Source: Bacteroidia bacterium (GTDB taxonomy: Bacteria; Bacteroidota; Bacteroidia; JADZBD01). Taken from it: DNA of 39,715 bases. Both the position numbers and the translations under genes were made by a program. Under the pieces are notes generated by a model, which did no database searches, had not been told where the DNA came from, and was given only the letters and a program-made list of their open reading frames with translations. The DNA lies in the NCBI GenBank assembly GCA_020054095.1, contig JAGVMA010000045.1, positions 1 to 39,715 of the forward strand. The letters run 5' to 3'. Below, in pieces: positions 18,490-26,891 of this stretch (its first letter is position 1; every line of letters begins with the position of its first letter).

Positions 18490-19422
18490 ATGAGTAGTTT
18501 TCTTGAAAATAAAGATATTTTAAAGCTCGTGATAAAATGGCGTAGGCATTTAACCATTCTTGTTGTTGCCGCAGGCATAGCATCTTATTGCGCCACTTTT
18601 CTTATTCAGGAGCAATATAAATCATTCGCTGTAATGTATCCTTCTAATTTGTTTTCATACAGTAAGGAAACACCAACGGAGCAAATGTTGCAACTTTTTC
18701 AATCTACACAAATACAGAATGAAATTATACGAGTAAATAATTTAACAGTACATTACGATATTGATACTGCCAAGCCGGGCGGAAAATTTTATTTGACAAA
18801 AGAGTTTGAAGCAAATTTTAGTGCATCAAAAACAGAAAACGATGCTGTTAAAATTGAAATGCTCGACAAAGACCCGAAGATGGCTTGCAAAATAATTAAC
18901 GACATGATTTATATTTTTAATGTTAAAACACTTGAGTTGCAAAAAGAAAAATCGTATGAAGTACTAAATATTTACAAACGCCAGTTAGATATTAAGCAAT
19001 TTGAAATAGACTCAATAGGAAAAGCACTTAAAGAATTAAAAGTTAAATACGGAATACTTGATTACAAAGCACAAGCAAAAGAAGCAAGCAAGGAGTATTA
19101 CAAATCACTTGGAAGCAATCCTCAAAAAACTACCGACATAGTGAACACCATTCGTAATTTGGAAGAGCGTGGCAATCATTTTCTGGAATTGGAAGAAAAT
19201 TTAGATGGCGCATTAAAGGCCTATCAAAAAATTAAAAAACTTTACGATGTTGCCGTGCGCGATGTAGAAAAAAAACTTACCTATACCAATATGGTAATTT
19301 CACCTTCTGTTTCTGATAAAAAAGCATATCCGGTAAGGTGGATATTGGCCGTGCTTGGTGCATTGTCAGCTGCTGTCTTGTGCATCATCACCATTATTAT
19401 TATTGAAAAGAAAAACAAGTAA
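18490..19422 (+). CDS. Wzz-type polysaccharide chain-length determinant (second, divergent copy)
   Basis: A 310-aa paralogue of the preceding protein with the same plan: N-terminal TM (about 22-40), periplasmic domain with LTVHYDID corresponding to the first copy's LMSHYDID, a coiled coil at about 155-260, and a C-terminal TM preceded by SPSVSDKKAYPVRW. The two may form a mixed oligomer or serve two polymers; this is inferred. The stop is 8 nt from the GTG start of the next gene, so the three form one transcription unit. Confidence 0.83.
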   Translation: MSSFLENKDILKLVIKWRRHLTILVVAAGIASYCATFLIQEQYKSFAVMYPSNLFSYSKETPTEQMLQLFQSTQIQNEIIRVNNLTVHYDIDTAKPGGKFYLTKEFEANFSASKTENDAVKIEMLDKDPKMACKIINDMIYIFNVKTLELQKEKSYEVLNIYKRQLDIKQFEIDSIGKALKELKVKYGILDYKAQAKEASKEYYKSLGSNPQKTTDIVNTIRNLEERGNHFLELEENLDGALKAYQKIKKLYDVAVRDVEKKLTYTNMVISPSVSDKKAYPVRWILAVLGALSAAVLCIITIIIIEKKNK

Positions 19423-19430
19423 TTTGTCGG

Positions 19431-20897
19431 GTGAAAAACTCAACCGAAATAACAATTAATGATAAACCTGCATTAAGTTGGTTGTATATTATATGCGCCA
19501 CATTTATTGGCATTAATGCCGTACTTATTGCCTATCAGTTTTATTGGTTTACACTTTTGCCAGCAGCCCTACTTATTTTTATGCTCGCCTTTTTTTCGTT
19601 AGATGTTTTGCTCTACATTGTTATTTTTTGCACACCACTTTCCATTAGTTTAAAAGACACCGATTTTGGTGTGGGACTTAGTGTGCCCACCGAACCACTC
19701 TTGTTTGGAGTGATGATGATGTTTTTTTTCAGACTGCTGTATGAGGGTAAATTTGATGCGAAAATATCGCGGCACCCGGTTACAATAGCTATTCTGTTTT
19801 ATTTCGTATGGATGATAATTACAACCGTTACCAGCAGTGAGCCACTAATATCGTTTAAATTTTTAGTTGCTAAAATGTGGTTTGTAATTTCGTTTTACTT
19901 TTTGGCTACGCAGTTGTTCAAGAAAAAAGAAAACATAAGGCGCTTTTTGTGGCTTTACATTATACCCTTCACCATTGTAATTTTTTACACTTTATTTAAT
20001 CACGCACTCGAAGGATTTAAAGAGCAACCGGCACACGTTGTAATGGTTCCGTTTTATAACGATCACACGTCTTATGGAGCAATGTTGGCCATGTTTATTC
20101 CCGCATTAATTGCGCTCTTTTTTCAGTCAGATTATTTGCGAAGTCGCAAACTTGCTGCCGGATTATTACTTGCGCTTTTTATCGTAGCCACAGTATTCTC
20201 TTTTACTCGTGCTGCTTGGGTTAGTTTGGTGGGTGCACTTGGTTGCTATATTATTTACAGGTATAAAATTAAGTGGTACATAATAGCGGCAGGCGTTGTG
20301 ATTTTGTTTTCTTTTTTCTTTTCGTTTAAAGATCAAATTTTCATGAAACTCGAAAAAAACAAACAAGCATCTTCAGCCGATTTAGCCGAGCATCTTCAAT
20401 CCATATCAAACATAAGTAACGATGCTTCTAACTTAGAACGTATTAACAGATGGGCGGCAGCATTGCGCATGTTTGAAGAACGACCATTGCTTGGTTGGGG
20501 GCCCGGCACCTATCAGTTCAAATATGCACCTTTTCAGTTTTCATCTGAGCATACATCCATAAGTACCAATGCCGGAGATAGAGGTAACGCCCACAGTGAG
20601 TACATTGGTCCAATGGCCGAGCAAGGCGTGATTGGTGTATTGTGTTTTTTAATTGTATGTGTTACCGCTATTTATACAGGAGCAAGAGTTTACTTAAACT
20701 GCGAGAATAAAAATCTAAGGTCGCTTAACTTGGCGGTGCTGCTCGGGCTGATAACCTATTTAATACACGGCACATTAAATAATTTTTTAGATACTGATAA
20801 AGCATCCGCTCCGTTTTGGGGCTTTATAGCCATAATGGTTACGCTAGATGCGTACTATACCAATCGCGAAAAATTAAATGATGTGGCAGCTGAATAA
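19431..20897 (+). CDS. O-antigen ligase / Wzy-like polymerase
   Basis: A 488-aa protein with about 11-12 TM segments. The large periplasmic loop holds ERINRWAAALRMFEERPLLGWGPGTYQF and GNAHSEYIGPMAEQGVIG, the Wzy_C signature with the conserved His (NAHSEYI). The preceding TM has TFTRAAWVSLVGALGCYI, with the conserved Arg. It could be a WaaL-type ligase or a Wzy polymerase; sequence alone does not separate them. The start is GTG 19431, as an in-frame TGA lies shortly upstream and no ATG is available. The 3' end overlaps the convergent phosphatase gene by 24 bp. Confidence 0.86.
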   Translation: MKNSTEITINDKPALSWLYIICATFIGINAVLIAYQFYWFTLLPAALLIFMLAFFSLDVLLYIVIFCTPLSISLKDTDFGVGLSVPTEPLLFGVMMMFFFRLLYEGKFDAKISRHPVTIAILFYFVWMIITTVTSSEPLISFKFLVAKMWFVISFYFLATQLFKKKENIRRFLWLYIIPFTIVIFYTLFNHALEGFKEQPAHVVMVPFYNDHTSYGAMLAMFIPALIALFFQSDYLRSRKLAAGLLLALFIVATVFSFTRAAWVSLVGALGCYIIYRYKIKWYIIAAGVVILFSFFFSFKDQIFMKLEKNKQASSADLAEHLQSISNISNDASNLERINRWAAALRMFEERPLLGWGPGTYQFKYAPFQFSSEHTSISTNAGDRGNAHSEYIGPMAEQGVIGVLCFLIVCVTAIYTGARVYLNCENKNLRSLNLAVLLGLITYLIHGTLNNFLDTDKASAPFWGFIAIMVTLDAYYTNREKLNDVAAE

Positions 20898-22103
20898 GGC
20901 AATGTCATCAATATAATTGCGGTTGCCTTTGTGATTTTCCAGTGTTTTTAAAATAATGCTATTTAAATCTGCCATGCTTGCAGTTTTATTTTCAGTTAAT
21001 GCATCGGTGAGACCTTGCACACCAAAATCTTCGTTGCTTTCGTTTTCTAATTCGGTTACACCATCTGTGTAACAAATAATAGTTGAGTTGCTGCTTAAAG
21101 TTAGCACACCTTCTTTCACACTCACTAATTCATCAAGCATCCCAAGTCCGGTAGTTCCGGTTTTTAATAATGATACATTATCGTTTTCCATCAGCAGCGG
21201 TGGGTTATGCCCTGCATTAATGTAAGTAAGCATTTTAGTTTCTAAATTTAATTTGGCGATAAAAAGCGTAATAAATTTTTCGCCTTTGGCGCTCATCATC
21301 ACTTTGCTGTTTAGCTCATGAACCAAATCCGTGAGCTGCGTGGTGTGGTTAAATAAAATACGCATATTGGCTTGGAAGTTCGACATAAGCAGCGCAGCCG
21401 CCACCCCTTTGCCCGAAACATCGGCAACACAAAATGCAATTTCTTTTTCGTTCAGTTGAATAAAATCATAATAATCGCCACCCACTTGCTGGTGCGGCAT
21501 GTAACGTGCGTCTATTTGTATTATATCGTTATTAGGCAACTCACTCGGGAATAGCATTGATTGCATTTCAAATGCCAACTCCAATTCTTTTTGCACAGCT
21601 GCCTGCCTTACGGTTTCTTTAGCGAGTTTTTTATTTTCAATGGCAACAAAAATAATATTGGTAAGCGTTTGTATAAATGGCAAGTGTTTAATGATGGGGC
21701 TCATCTCTAACTTTTCGTCATTTAAATCGCCAATTAAAATATAAGCCAGCGGGGTATTTTTATGGTAAACGGGCACCACTATATCAAATTCGTTTTTTAG
21801 TGATGAGTTAATATAATCAAGCGAAGTAATTTCGGTGGCGCTTTTAAATTCTTCTATCGGGTTTATATTAATTTCTTTTTCAACTCCGAATTTTAAAATG
21901 CACTGCCAGTTTTTTCCTTTGGTGCCTATCAGCGCAAGTTTATCAATGCTTAGTTGATTATTCAGCACGTTCACAAAAATATCGAGCAGCTGAGCAGTTT
22001 TGTAATTATTGTTAATGGCCTTGGTAATTTCCAGCAGCGATGAAAGTTTAATTTCCATCAACTTATTGCGCGATAAAGGTTTATTTGCTGGATTAGGAGG
22101 CAC
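20874..22103 (-). CDS. GAF-like plus SpoIIE/PP2C-type serine phosphatase (RsbU-like)
   Basis: A 409-aa protein if read from GTG 22103; ATG 22058 (MEIKLSSLLEITKAI) is an alternative. An N-terminal GAF-like sensor domain (about 20-170) joins through a helix (QAAVQKELELAFEMQSMLFP, the usual linker before this domain) to a SpoIIE-type PP2C phosphatase. That domain shows VGGDYYDF, VADVSGKGVAAALLMS, NAGHNPPLL and TIICYTDGVTE, so the metal-binding Asp residues are kept. Such enzymes dephosphorylate STAS-domain anti-sigma-antagonists. It follows lpxD by 96 bp. The target is unknown, though a STAS-like protein is encoded about 4.5 kb away. Confidence 0.87.
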   Translation of the reverse strand: MPPNPANKPLSRNKLMEIKLSSLLEITKAINNNYKTAQLLDIFVNVLNNQLSIDKLALIGTKGKNWQCILKFGVEKEININPIEEFKSATEITSLDYINSSLKNEFDIVVPVYHKNTPLAYILIGDLNDEKLEMSPIIKHLPFIQTLTNIIFVAIENKKLAKETVRQAAVQKELELAFEMQSMLFPSELPNNDIIQIDARYMPHQQVGGDYYDFIQLNEKEIAFCVADVSGKGVAAALLMSNFQANMRILFNHTTQLTDLVHELNSKVMMSAKGEKFITLFIAKLNLETKMLTYINAGHNPPLLMENDNVSLLKTGTTGLGMLDELVSVKEGVLTLSSNSTIICYTDGVTELENESNEDFGVQGLTDALTENKTASMADLNSIILKTLENHKGNRNYIDDIALFSCHII

Positions 22104-22199
22104 TGCGTTTTGTTTTACGCTACTAAACTACTATTTATAATTCTGAAAAAAATTAATTCAGCCTATTTTAGATGAACTAAAAATACGCTTCGATAAAAG

Positions 22200-23138
22200 C
22201 TATTTTTTGTCTCCGATTTTCTTTATTAAATCGGGCAATTGTTTCAAAGCAATTAGCTCGCGCATTTTTTCGCGGCTGTCGTCAGCAGGGCTGCCCAAGT
22301 ATGTTTTACCACCTTCTACCGATTTTGCCGGTGCCGATTGACCTAAAAACACTGCACCTTTACCTATGCGTAATTTGCTGGGCACACCCACTTGTCCCCA
22401 AAGGGTAACACCATCTTCAATAACCACCGCACCACTAACGCCCACTTGCGCGGCAAACAAGCACATTTTACCCACCACCGTATCATGACCAATGTGCACA
22501 TGGTTATCCATCTTTGTTCCTTTACCTATTATGGTATCGCCCGAAACTCCTTTATCAACAGTAGAGCAGGCGCCTATTTCCACATCATCTTCAATTATCA
22601 CTCGCCCACACGAAATTAATTTCTCAAACCTATCGGTACGTTTTTTATAATAAAACGCATGCCCGCCTATTACGGCATTGGCGTGTATAGTTACATTGTT
22701 ACCAATAATTACATTATCATAAACCACCACACCGGGGTGTATTACACAGTTGCTGCCAATTTTTACATTATTGCCAATGTAAGCACCGGGTAATATAACT
22801 GTGTCTTCGCCCACAGTGGCGCTATCGCTAAGGTGCTTAAGCGAAAATGTTTCTTTGTAAAAATAATTTACCAGTTTATTGTAAGCCGTAAATGGCTCAT
22901 CGGCAAAAATGAGTGCCTTACCTTGCGGGCAATCTACTTTTTTATTGATGATGATGGTGGTGGCTGCCGATGCCAATGCTTTATCGTAATATTTTGGATG
23001 ATCAACAAACATTAAATCGCCTGCTTCCACTTTATTTACTTCATTTAATCCGCTAATAATATGCGATGGTTCGCCACTAAATTCGGCATTTAAAATAGCC
23101 GTAATTTCTTTTAATGTTCGGGCCGGAGATAATTTCAT
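22200..23138 (-). CDS. lpxD: UDP-3-O-acyl-glucosamine N-acyltransferase, short LpxD paralogue
   Basis: A 312-aa left-handed beta-helix acyltransferase. The N-terminal uridine-binding domain (about 1-95) is followed by hexapeptide repeats (VGEDTVILPGAYIGNNVKIG onward). The catalytic His is probably in MDNHVHIGHDTVVG, equivalent to His239 of E. coli LpxD. It ends with YLGSPADDSREKMREL. LpxD adds the second 3-hydroxyacyl chain in lipid A synthesis. It is about 30 residues shorter than classic LpxD, as in the second LpxD of many Bacteroidota, so acyl specificity may differ. Upstream is a weak -7-like TACCTTTA. Confidence 0.85.
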   Translation of the reverse strand: MKLSPARTLKEITAILNAEFSGEPSHIISGLNEVNKVEAGDLMFVDHPKYYDKALASAATTIIINKKVDCPQGKALIFADEPFTAYNKLVNYFYKETFSLKHLSDSATVGEDTVILPGAYIGNNVKIGSNCVIHPGVVVYDNVIIGNNVTIHANAVIGGHAFYYKKRTDRFEKLISCGRVIIEDDVEIGACSTVDKGVSGDTIIGKGTKMDNHVHIGHDTVVGKMCLFAAQVGVSGAVVIEDGVTLWGQVGVPSKLRIGKGAVFLGQSAPAKSVEGGKTYLGSPADDSREKMRELIALKQLPDLIKKIGDKK

Positions 23139-23271
23139 TGTTATTTATTTTGCCGATAAAGGTAAAATTTTGCAGCGTTTTACATTGATATAATCTTTTT
23201 GATTCTAAAAGAATTAAAAACATATATTTGAATATGTAATTTTAAAAACAGCTATTTTAGTTGGTAAATAG

Positions 23272-23427
23272 TGTTTGTTATACAATCACATTGGTCAAAC
23301 TGTTTTAGAAAAACAAACGAACATGAATAATAATGTTTTAGATTTATCGTCATTAAAAAAAGGATTATACTTTGTGAAAGTAACTAACGGAAATACGGTG
23401 CAATTATCTAAACTTATTATTCAGTAA
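23272..23427 (+). pseudogene. orphan T9SS type A C-terminal sorting domain (5'-truncated gene remnant)
   Basis: An open frame from 23272 to TAA 23425-23427 reads YNHIGQTVLEKQ, then VLDLSSLKKGLYFVKVT, then QLSKLIIQ-stop. This is the C-terminal half of a type A sorting domain: the conserved GQ, the LSxLxxGxY block and the KLxIQ end. Only about 50 residues remain. No cargo domain or PNP motif is found upstream, where TAG lies immediately before 23272. It occupies the middle of the 298-bp gap between lpxD and the malic enzyme gene; the rest of that gap shows nothing clear beyond weak promoter-like AT-rich sequence. Confidence 0.8.
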
Positions 23428-23436
23428 AATTTTATC

Positions 23437-25701
23437 ATGGCAAAATTACGCAAGCAAGATGCTTTGGACTACCACCAGTACCCAAAGCCGGGAAAGATAG
23501 AAGTATTACCCACCAAGCCACACAGTTCGCAGCGCGATTTATCATTAGCTTATTCGCCCGGAGTAGCCGAGCCCTGCTTGGATATTGAAAAAAATCCGGA
23601 AGATGTATATAAATACACCGCCAAAGGAAATTTGGTGGCTGTTATTTCTAACGGCACTGCCGTGCTTGGCCTTGGCGATATAGGTGCATTGGCATCAAAA
23701 CCGGTAATGGAAGGAAAAGGCATGCTCTTTAAAATTTATGCCGATATAGATGTGTTTGACATTGAAGTGGATGCAAAAGATGTGGAAACATTTGTGCAAA
23801 CGGTAAAAGCCATTGCGCCCACTTTTGGCGGAATAAATTTAGAAGACATAAAAGCACCCGAGTGTTTCGAAATTGAAAAACGATTAAAAGAAGAACTCAA
23901 TATTCCGCTCATGCACGATGACCAGCATGGCACCGCCATTATTTCGGCAGCGGCATTAATTAATGCCTGCGAAATAGCGGGCAAAGATTTAAGCAAAGTA
24001 AAAATTGTGGTTAATGGTGCAGGCGCATCGGCTATTTCGTGTGCCAAGCTTTACATTGCAGTGGGTGCTAAAAAAGAAAATATTTTAATGCTTGATAGCA
24101 AAGGGCCGCTTTCGGTTGATAGAGACGACCTTGACGACAATAAAAAATACTTTGCCATAAAAACCAAAGCAAAAGATTTGGCAGAAGCCATGAAAGGTGC
24201 CGATGTTTTTGTGGGACTATCAAAAGGAAATGTGGTGAACCAAAAAATGGTGCAAAGCATGGCTAAAGATGCCATTGTATTTGCATTGGCTAACCCCGAT
24301 CCGGAAATACCTTATGACGATGCAGTGGCCGCCCGCGAAGATATTATTATTGCCACCGGCCGTAGCGATCATCCTAACCAGGTGAATAACGTATTAGGTT
24401 TCCCTTATATTTTCAGAGGTGCGCTGGATGTGCGCGCCACAAAAATTAACGAAGAAATGAAACTGGCTGCCGTTAAAGCCATAGCAGCATTGGCAAAAGA
24501 ACCCGTGCCCGATTCTGTTAACCTGGCGTACGGTTCGCGCAGTTTAGCATTTGGTAAAGATTATATTATCCCTAAGCCCATTGATCCGCGTTTGCTATCT
24601 ACCGTTTCTCCGGCTGTGGCCAAAGCAGCCATTGAAAGCGGCATAGCACAAAAGAAAATTACCGATTGGGATGCTTACGAACAAGAACTCATCAATCGCC
24701 TTGGCTTAGATAATAAGCTAATGCGCTTTATCACCGTAAAGGCAAAACAAAACCCCAAGCGAGTGGTGTTTACCGAAGCCGACCACTACAAAATTTTAAA
24801 AGCCGCACAAATGGTGCGCGATGAAGGAATTGCCAAACCTATTTTATTGGGCAACCCCGAAAAAATAAATAAACTGATAGAAGAATATAATTTGGATTTG
24901 CACGATGTGGCAATAGTGGATCCGCGCAGCAAAGAAGAAGAAGAGCGCAGAATAAAATTTGCCGAACTCTTTTTTCAGAAACGAAAACGCAGGGGCTATA
25001 ATTTTTACGAAGCCAAGCAAGTAATGCGCGAGCGTAACCATTTTGGAGCCATGATGGTGGAAACAGGCGCAGCCGATGCCATGATTAGCGGCCTCACACG
25101 CAAATATGCCGACCCTATAAAACCTGCACTCCAAATTATAGGCGTGCAAGATGGCGTGCGCAGAGTTGCCGGCATGTACATTATGATTACCAAACAAGGC
25201 CCTTACTTTTTTGCCGATACTACCATGAATGTGAACCCCACCGCGCAAGATTTGGTGGATATTACCGTGCTCACGGCACAAGCCGTTAAAAAATTTAACA
25301 TCACACCGCGCATAGGCATGTTATCGTACAGTAATTTTGGAAGCACCGAAGGCGAAGTGCCTACCAATATGCGCCAGGCGGTTGAAATTTTGCACCGCGA
25401 TTATCCGGGAATGATAGTAGATGGCGAAATGCAAGCCAACTTTGCACTCAATAATAATTTATTGAAAGAACAATTTCCTTTCTCCGATTTGGTAGATAAA
25501 AAAGTGAACACACTTATTTTCCCCAATTTGGCATCCGGAAACATATCTTACAAACTGATGCAAGAATTAGGCGGTGCCGAAGCAATAGGCCCTGTGCTTA
25601 TAGGCATGAAAAAACCGGTACACGTTTTACAATTAGGCAGCAGTGTACGCGAAATTGTAAACATGGTTACCATTGCCGTTATTGATGCGCAGAATAAGTA
25701 G
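23437..25701 (+). CDS. maeB: NADP-dependent malic enzyme with phosphotransacetylase-like C-terminal domain
   Basis: A 754-aa MaeB-type enzyme converting malate to pyruvate, CO2 and NAD(P)H. Residues 1 to about 425 are the malic enzyme: [45 protein letters not shown] (metal Asp) and a Rossmann motif [12 protein letters not shown]. Residues about 430-754 are a PTA_PTB domain ([54 protein letters not shown]). In MaeB proteins this domain is mainly regulatory, sensing acetyl-CoA, and usually not an active phosphotransacetylase. The GC content here is clearly higher than in the accessory insert that follows. Confidence 0.96.
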   Translation: MAKLRKQDALDYHQYPKPGKIEVLPTKPHSSQRDLSLAYSPGVAEPCLDIEKNPEDVYKYTAKGNLVAVISNGTAVLGLGDIGALASKPVMEGKGMLFKIYADIDVFDIEVDAKDVETFVQTVKAIAPTFGGINLEDIKAPECFEIEKRLKEELNIPLMHDDQHGTAIISAAALINACEIAGKDLSKVKIVVNGAGASAISCAKLYIAVGAKKENILMLDSKGPLSVDRDDLDDNKKYFAIKTKAKDLAEAMKGADVFVGLSKGNVVNQKMVQSMAKDAIVFALANPDPEIPYDDAVAAREDIIIATGRSDHPNQVNNVLGFPYIFRGALDVRATKINEEMKLAAVKAIAALAKEPVPDSVNLAYGSRSLAFGKDYIIPKPIDPRLLSTVSPAVAKAAIESGIAQKKITDWDAYEQELINRLGLDNKLMRFITVKAKQNPKRVVFTEADHYKILKAAQMVRDEGIAKPILLGNPEKINKLIEEYNLDLHDVAIVDPRSKEEEERRIKFAELFFQKRKRRGYNFYEAKQVMRERNHFGAMMVETGAADAMISGLTRKYADPIKPALQIIGVQDGVRRVAGMYIMITKQGPYFFADTTMNVNPTAQDLVDITVLTAQAVKKFNITPRIGMLSYSNFGSTEGEVPTNMRQAVEILHRDYPGMIVDGEMQANFALNNNLLKEQFPFSDLVDKKVNTLIFPNLASGNISYKLMQELGGAEAIGPVLIGMKKPVHVLQLGSSVREIVNMVTIAVIDAQNK

Positions 25702-25713
25702 GTTTTTGTGCGT

Positions 25714-25799
25714 TGTCATGCTTAGCGCAGCGAAGCATCTTTTTTGTTAGCCGACCAATATTGTTTTGTGAGAGATGCTTCGCTGCGCTCAGCATGACA
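25714..25799. repeat. long imperfect palindrome (REP-like), type 1
   Basis: A 27-nt arm, TGTCATGCTTAGC..GAAGCATCT (25714-25740), is repeated inverted at 25773-25799 with one mismatch and a 32-nt spacer. It lies 12 nt after the malic enzyme stop. The same arm type recurs at 30986-31059 and 33628-33653, so it is an interspersed family. It may also act as a bidirectional terminator. Confidence 0.85.
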
Positions 25800-25830
25800 T
25801 TGTTGTGCCTGCTTCATTGCTTTGTGTTTC

Positions 25831-25920
25831 CGTCATTGCCTCGACCGAAGCCTGCCAGCCGCAGGCAGGCAATCTCGTTTTTATTTTGAGATTACCTGCC
25901 TGTGGTAGGAGTGGCAACGA
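25831..25920. repeat. interspersed palindrome, type 2 (CAGGCAGG-AATCTC arms)
   Basis: CAGGCAGGCAATCTC (25862-25876) and GAGATTACCTGCCTG (25888-25902) form inverted arms with one mismatch and an 11-nt loop. Outer arms TCATTGCC / GGCAACGA extend the element. It resembles the block at 33133-33306. With the type 1 palindrome it fills the 265-bp gap between the malic enzyme and the insert; no gene is seen there. Confidence 0.75.
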
Positions 25921-25966
25921 TAGAAAGTCTTTTCCGTCCATTTTTAGACAGCTTCTGTTGGTTTTA

Positions 25967-26575
25967 TTATTTTCGGTTTATTTTCATTGCAAGGTGGAAG
26001 ATTAGTTTGTCAAGGTCAATGGAGGCGGCTTCTATTTTTCCAATTTTTTCAAGCCTTAAAGTTTGTATCCCTTCTCTAGTTGCCTGATTAACTTTAGAAT
26101 TAGCAGACCTTGGTGTATCAGTAAATAATTCCCATATCTCTGAAATTTTTTGTTTGATTTTAGATGCAGTTTCCTCGTTTGGTTCAATAATTCTATTCTC
26201 CTCCGCAAGTGCTAATATAGAGTTTACTCTAGTTCTTAGAGTTTTAAAGCAAGAGTTTGTCAATGGGGTATCAAAATCTTCACATTCTAATAGTTTTCTA
26301 GTTTTACTGTTGTATTCTAATTGAAAATCTTTTAGATAGTTAATTATCAATTCCTTCTCAGATTTTTCTTGGTCATTTTTTTTAGATAGAGTTCTTGTTA
26401 TATAAAATGCTAAGAAAATGTTTATGCAAATAGAAAATATTTCCAGGGGATTTATTTCAAAACTAATATCGTTAGCAAAGTAAAGGGTGGTGTGTTTTTT
26501 AAAGAAGATGATGAAAATTATCCCCGCTGTAAATCCTAATGTAGCTGCAATAGCAAGCTTATTGTATTTCTGCAT
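25967..26575 (-). CDS. two-TM membrane protein of the STAS/GHKL module, unknown function
   Basis: A 202-aa protein with TM1 at about residues 7-25 (LAIAATLGFTAGIIFIIFF) and TM2 at about 44-61 (LEIFSICINIFLAFYIT). These are followed by a charged, mostly helical cytoplasmic part of about 140 residues (TLSKKNDQEKSEKELIINYL and a helical C-terminus). No family is recognised. Its start codon is 17 bp inside the DUF4325 gene, so translation is probably coupled. It may be the membrane output or input of the module; this is inferred from position only. It is the last gene of the five-gene minus-strand unit. Confidence 0.68.
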   Translation of the reverse strand: MQKYNKLAIAATLGFTAGIIFIIFFKKHTTLYFANDISFEINPLEIFSICINIFLAFYITRTLSKKNDQEKSEKELIINYLKDFQLEYNSKTRKLLECEDFDTPLTNSCFKTLRTRVNSILALAEENRIIEPNEETASKIKQKISEIWELFTDTPRSANSKVNQATREGIQTLRLEKIGKIEAASIDLDKLIFHLAMKINRK

Positions 26576-26891
26576 GTTTTATGTATTGTTTTATGTCATC
26601 AATTAAGTAATCTTCTTCCTCTGATTTAAAGTCAATAGTTTTGAGTACCTTCTCATTGCCATACGCTCTTGCAAGTCCGCCAAAAACCTCCTCTAACCAA
26701 GATGTTCCATATCCAATTGTACCATCAAGGTCAACAAGTAGTTTTTGATTATTTGCCATAGCAATTTTAAAACTTGGCTCAAGGATTTCTTCCCTGAACT
26801 CTTGTCCTGAGTGTGCCTTTTTTCCCTCGTCTCTATAACGTGAACCAGGCGTCTTAGAAAAGTCGCAAACTTTTATTATTATGTTATCCAT
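26559..26891 (-). CDS. STAS-like (DUF4325) domain protein
   Basis: A 110-aa soluble protein that is nearly all one STAS-like DUF4325 domain: VCDFSKTPGSRYRDEGKKAHSG, EEILEPSFKIA, LLVDLDGTIGYGTSWLEE, VFGGLAR. The YGTSWLEEVFGGL segment sits where STAS proteins carry the phosphorylated Ser (DSSGLG in SpoIIAA), so Ser64 is the candidate site. It overlaps the ATPase gene upstream by 13 bp and the TM gene downstream by 17 bp. The family often pairs with GHKL ATPases; I know of no established function. It is likely the phosphorylated or bound partner of the neighbouring ATPase. Confidence 0.82.
   Translation of the reverse strand: MDNIIIKVCDFSKTPGSRYRDEGKKAHSGQEFREEILEPSFKIAMANNQKLLVDLDGTIGYGTSWLEEVFGGLARAYGNEKVLKTIDFKSEEEDYLIDDIKQYIKHAEIQ

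Noticed and set aside
23736-25281. Minus-strand open frames inside the malic enzyme gene
   Set aside because: They are antisense shadows caused by its codon composition, with no recognisable domains.
25775-26087. Plus-strand open frames after the malic enzyme gene
   Set aside because: They consist of translated palindromic repeats running into the antisense of the TM protein gene.
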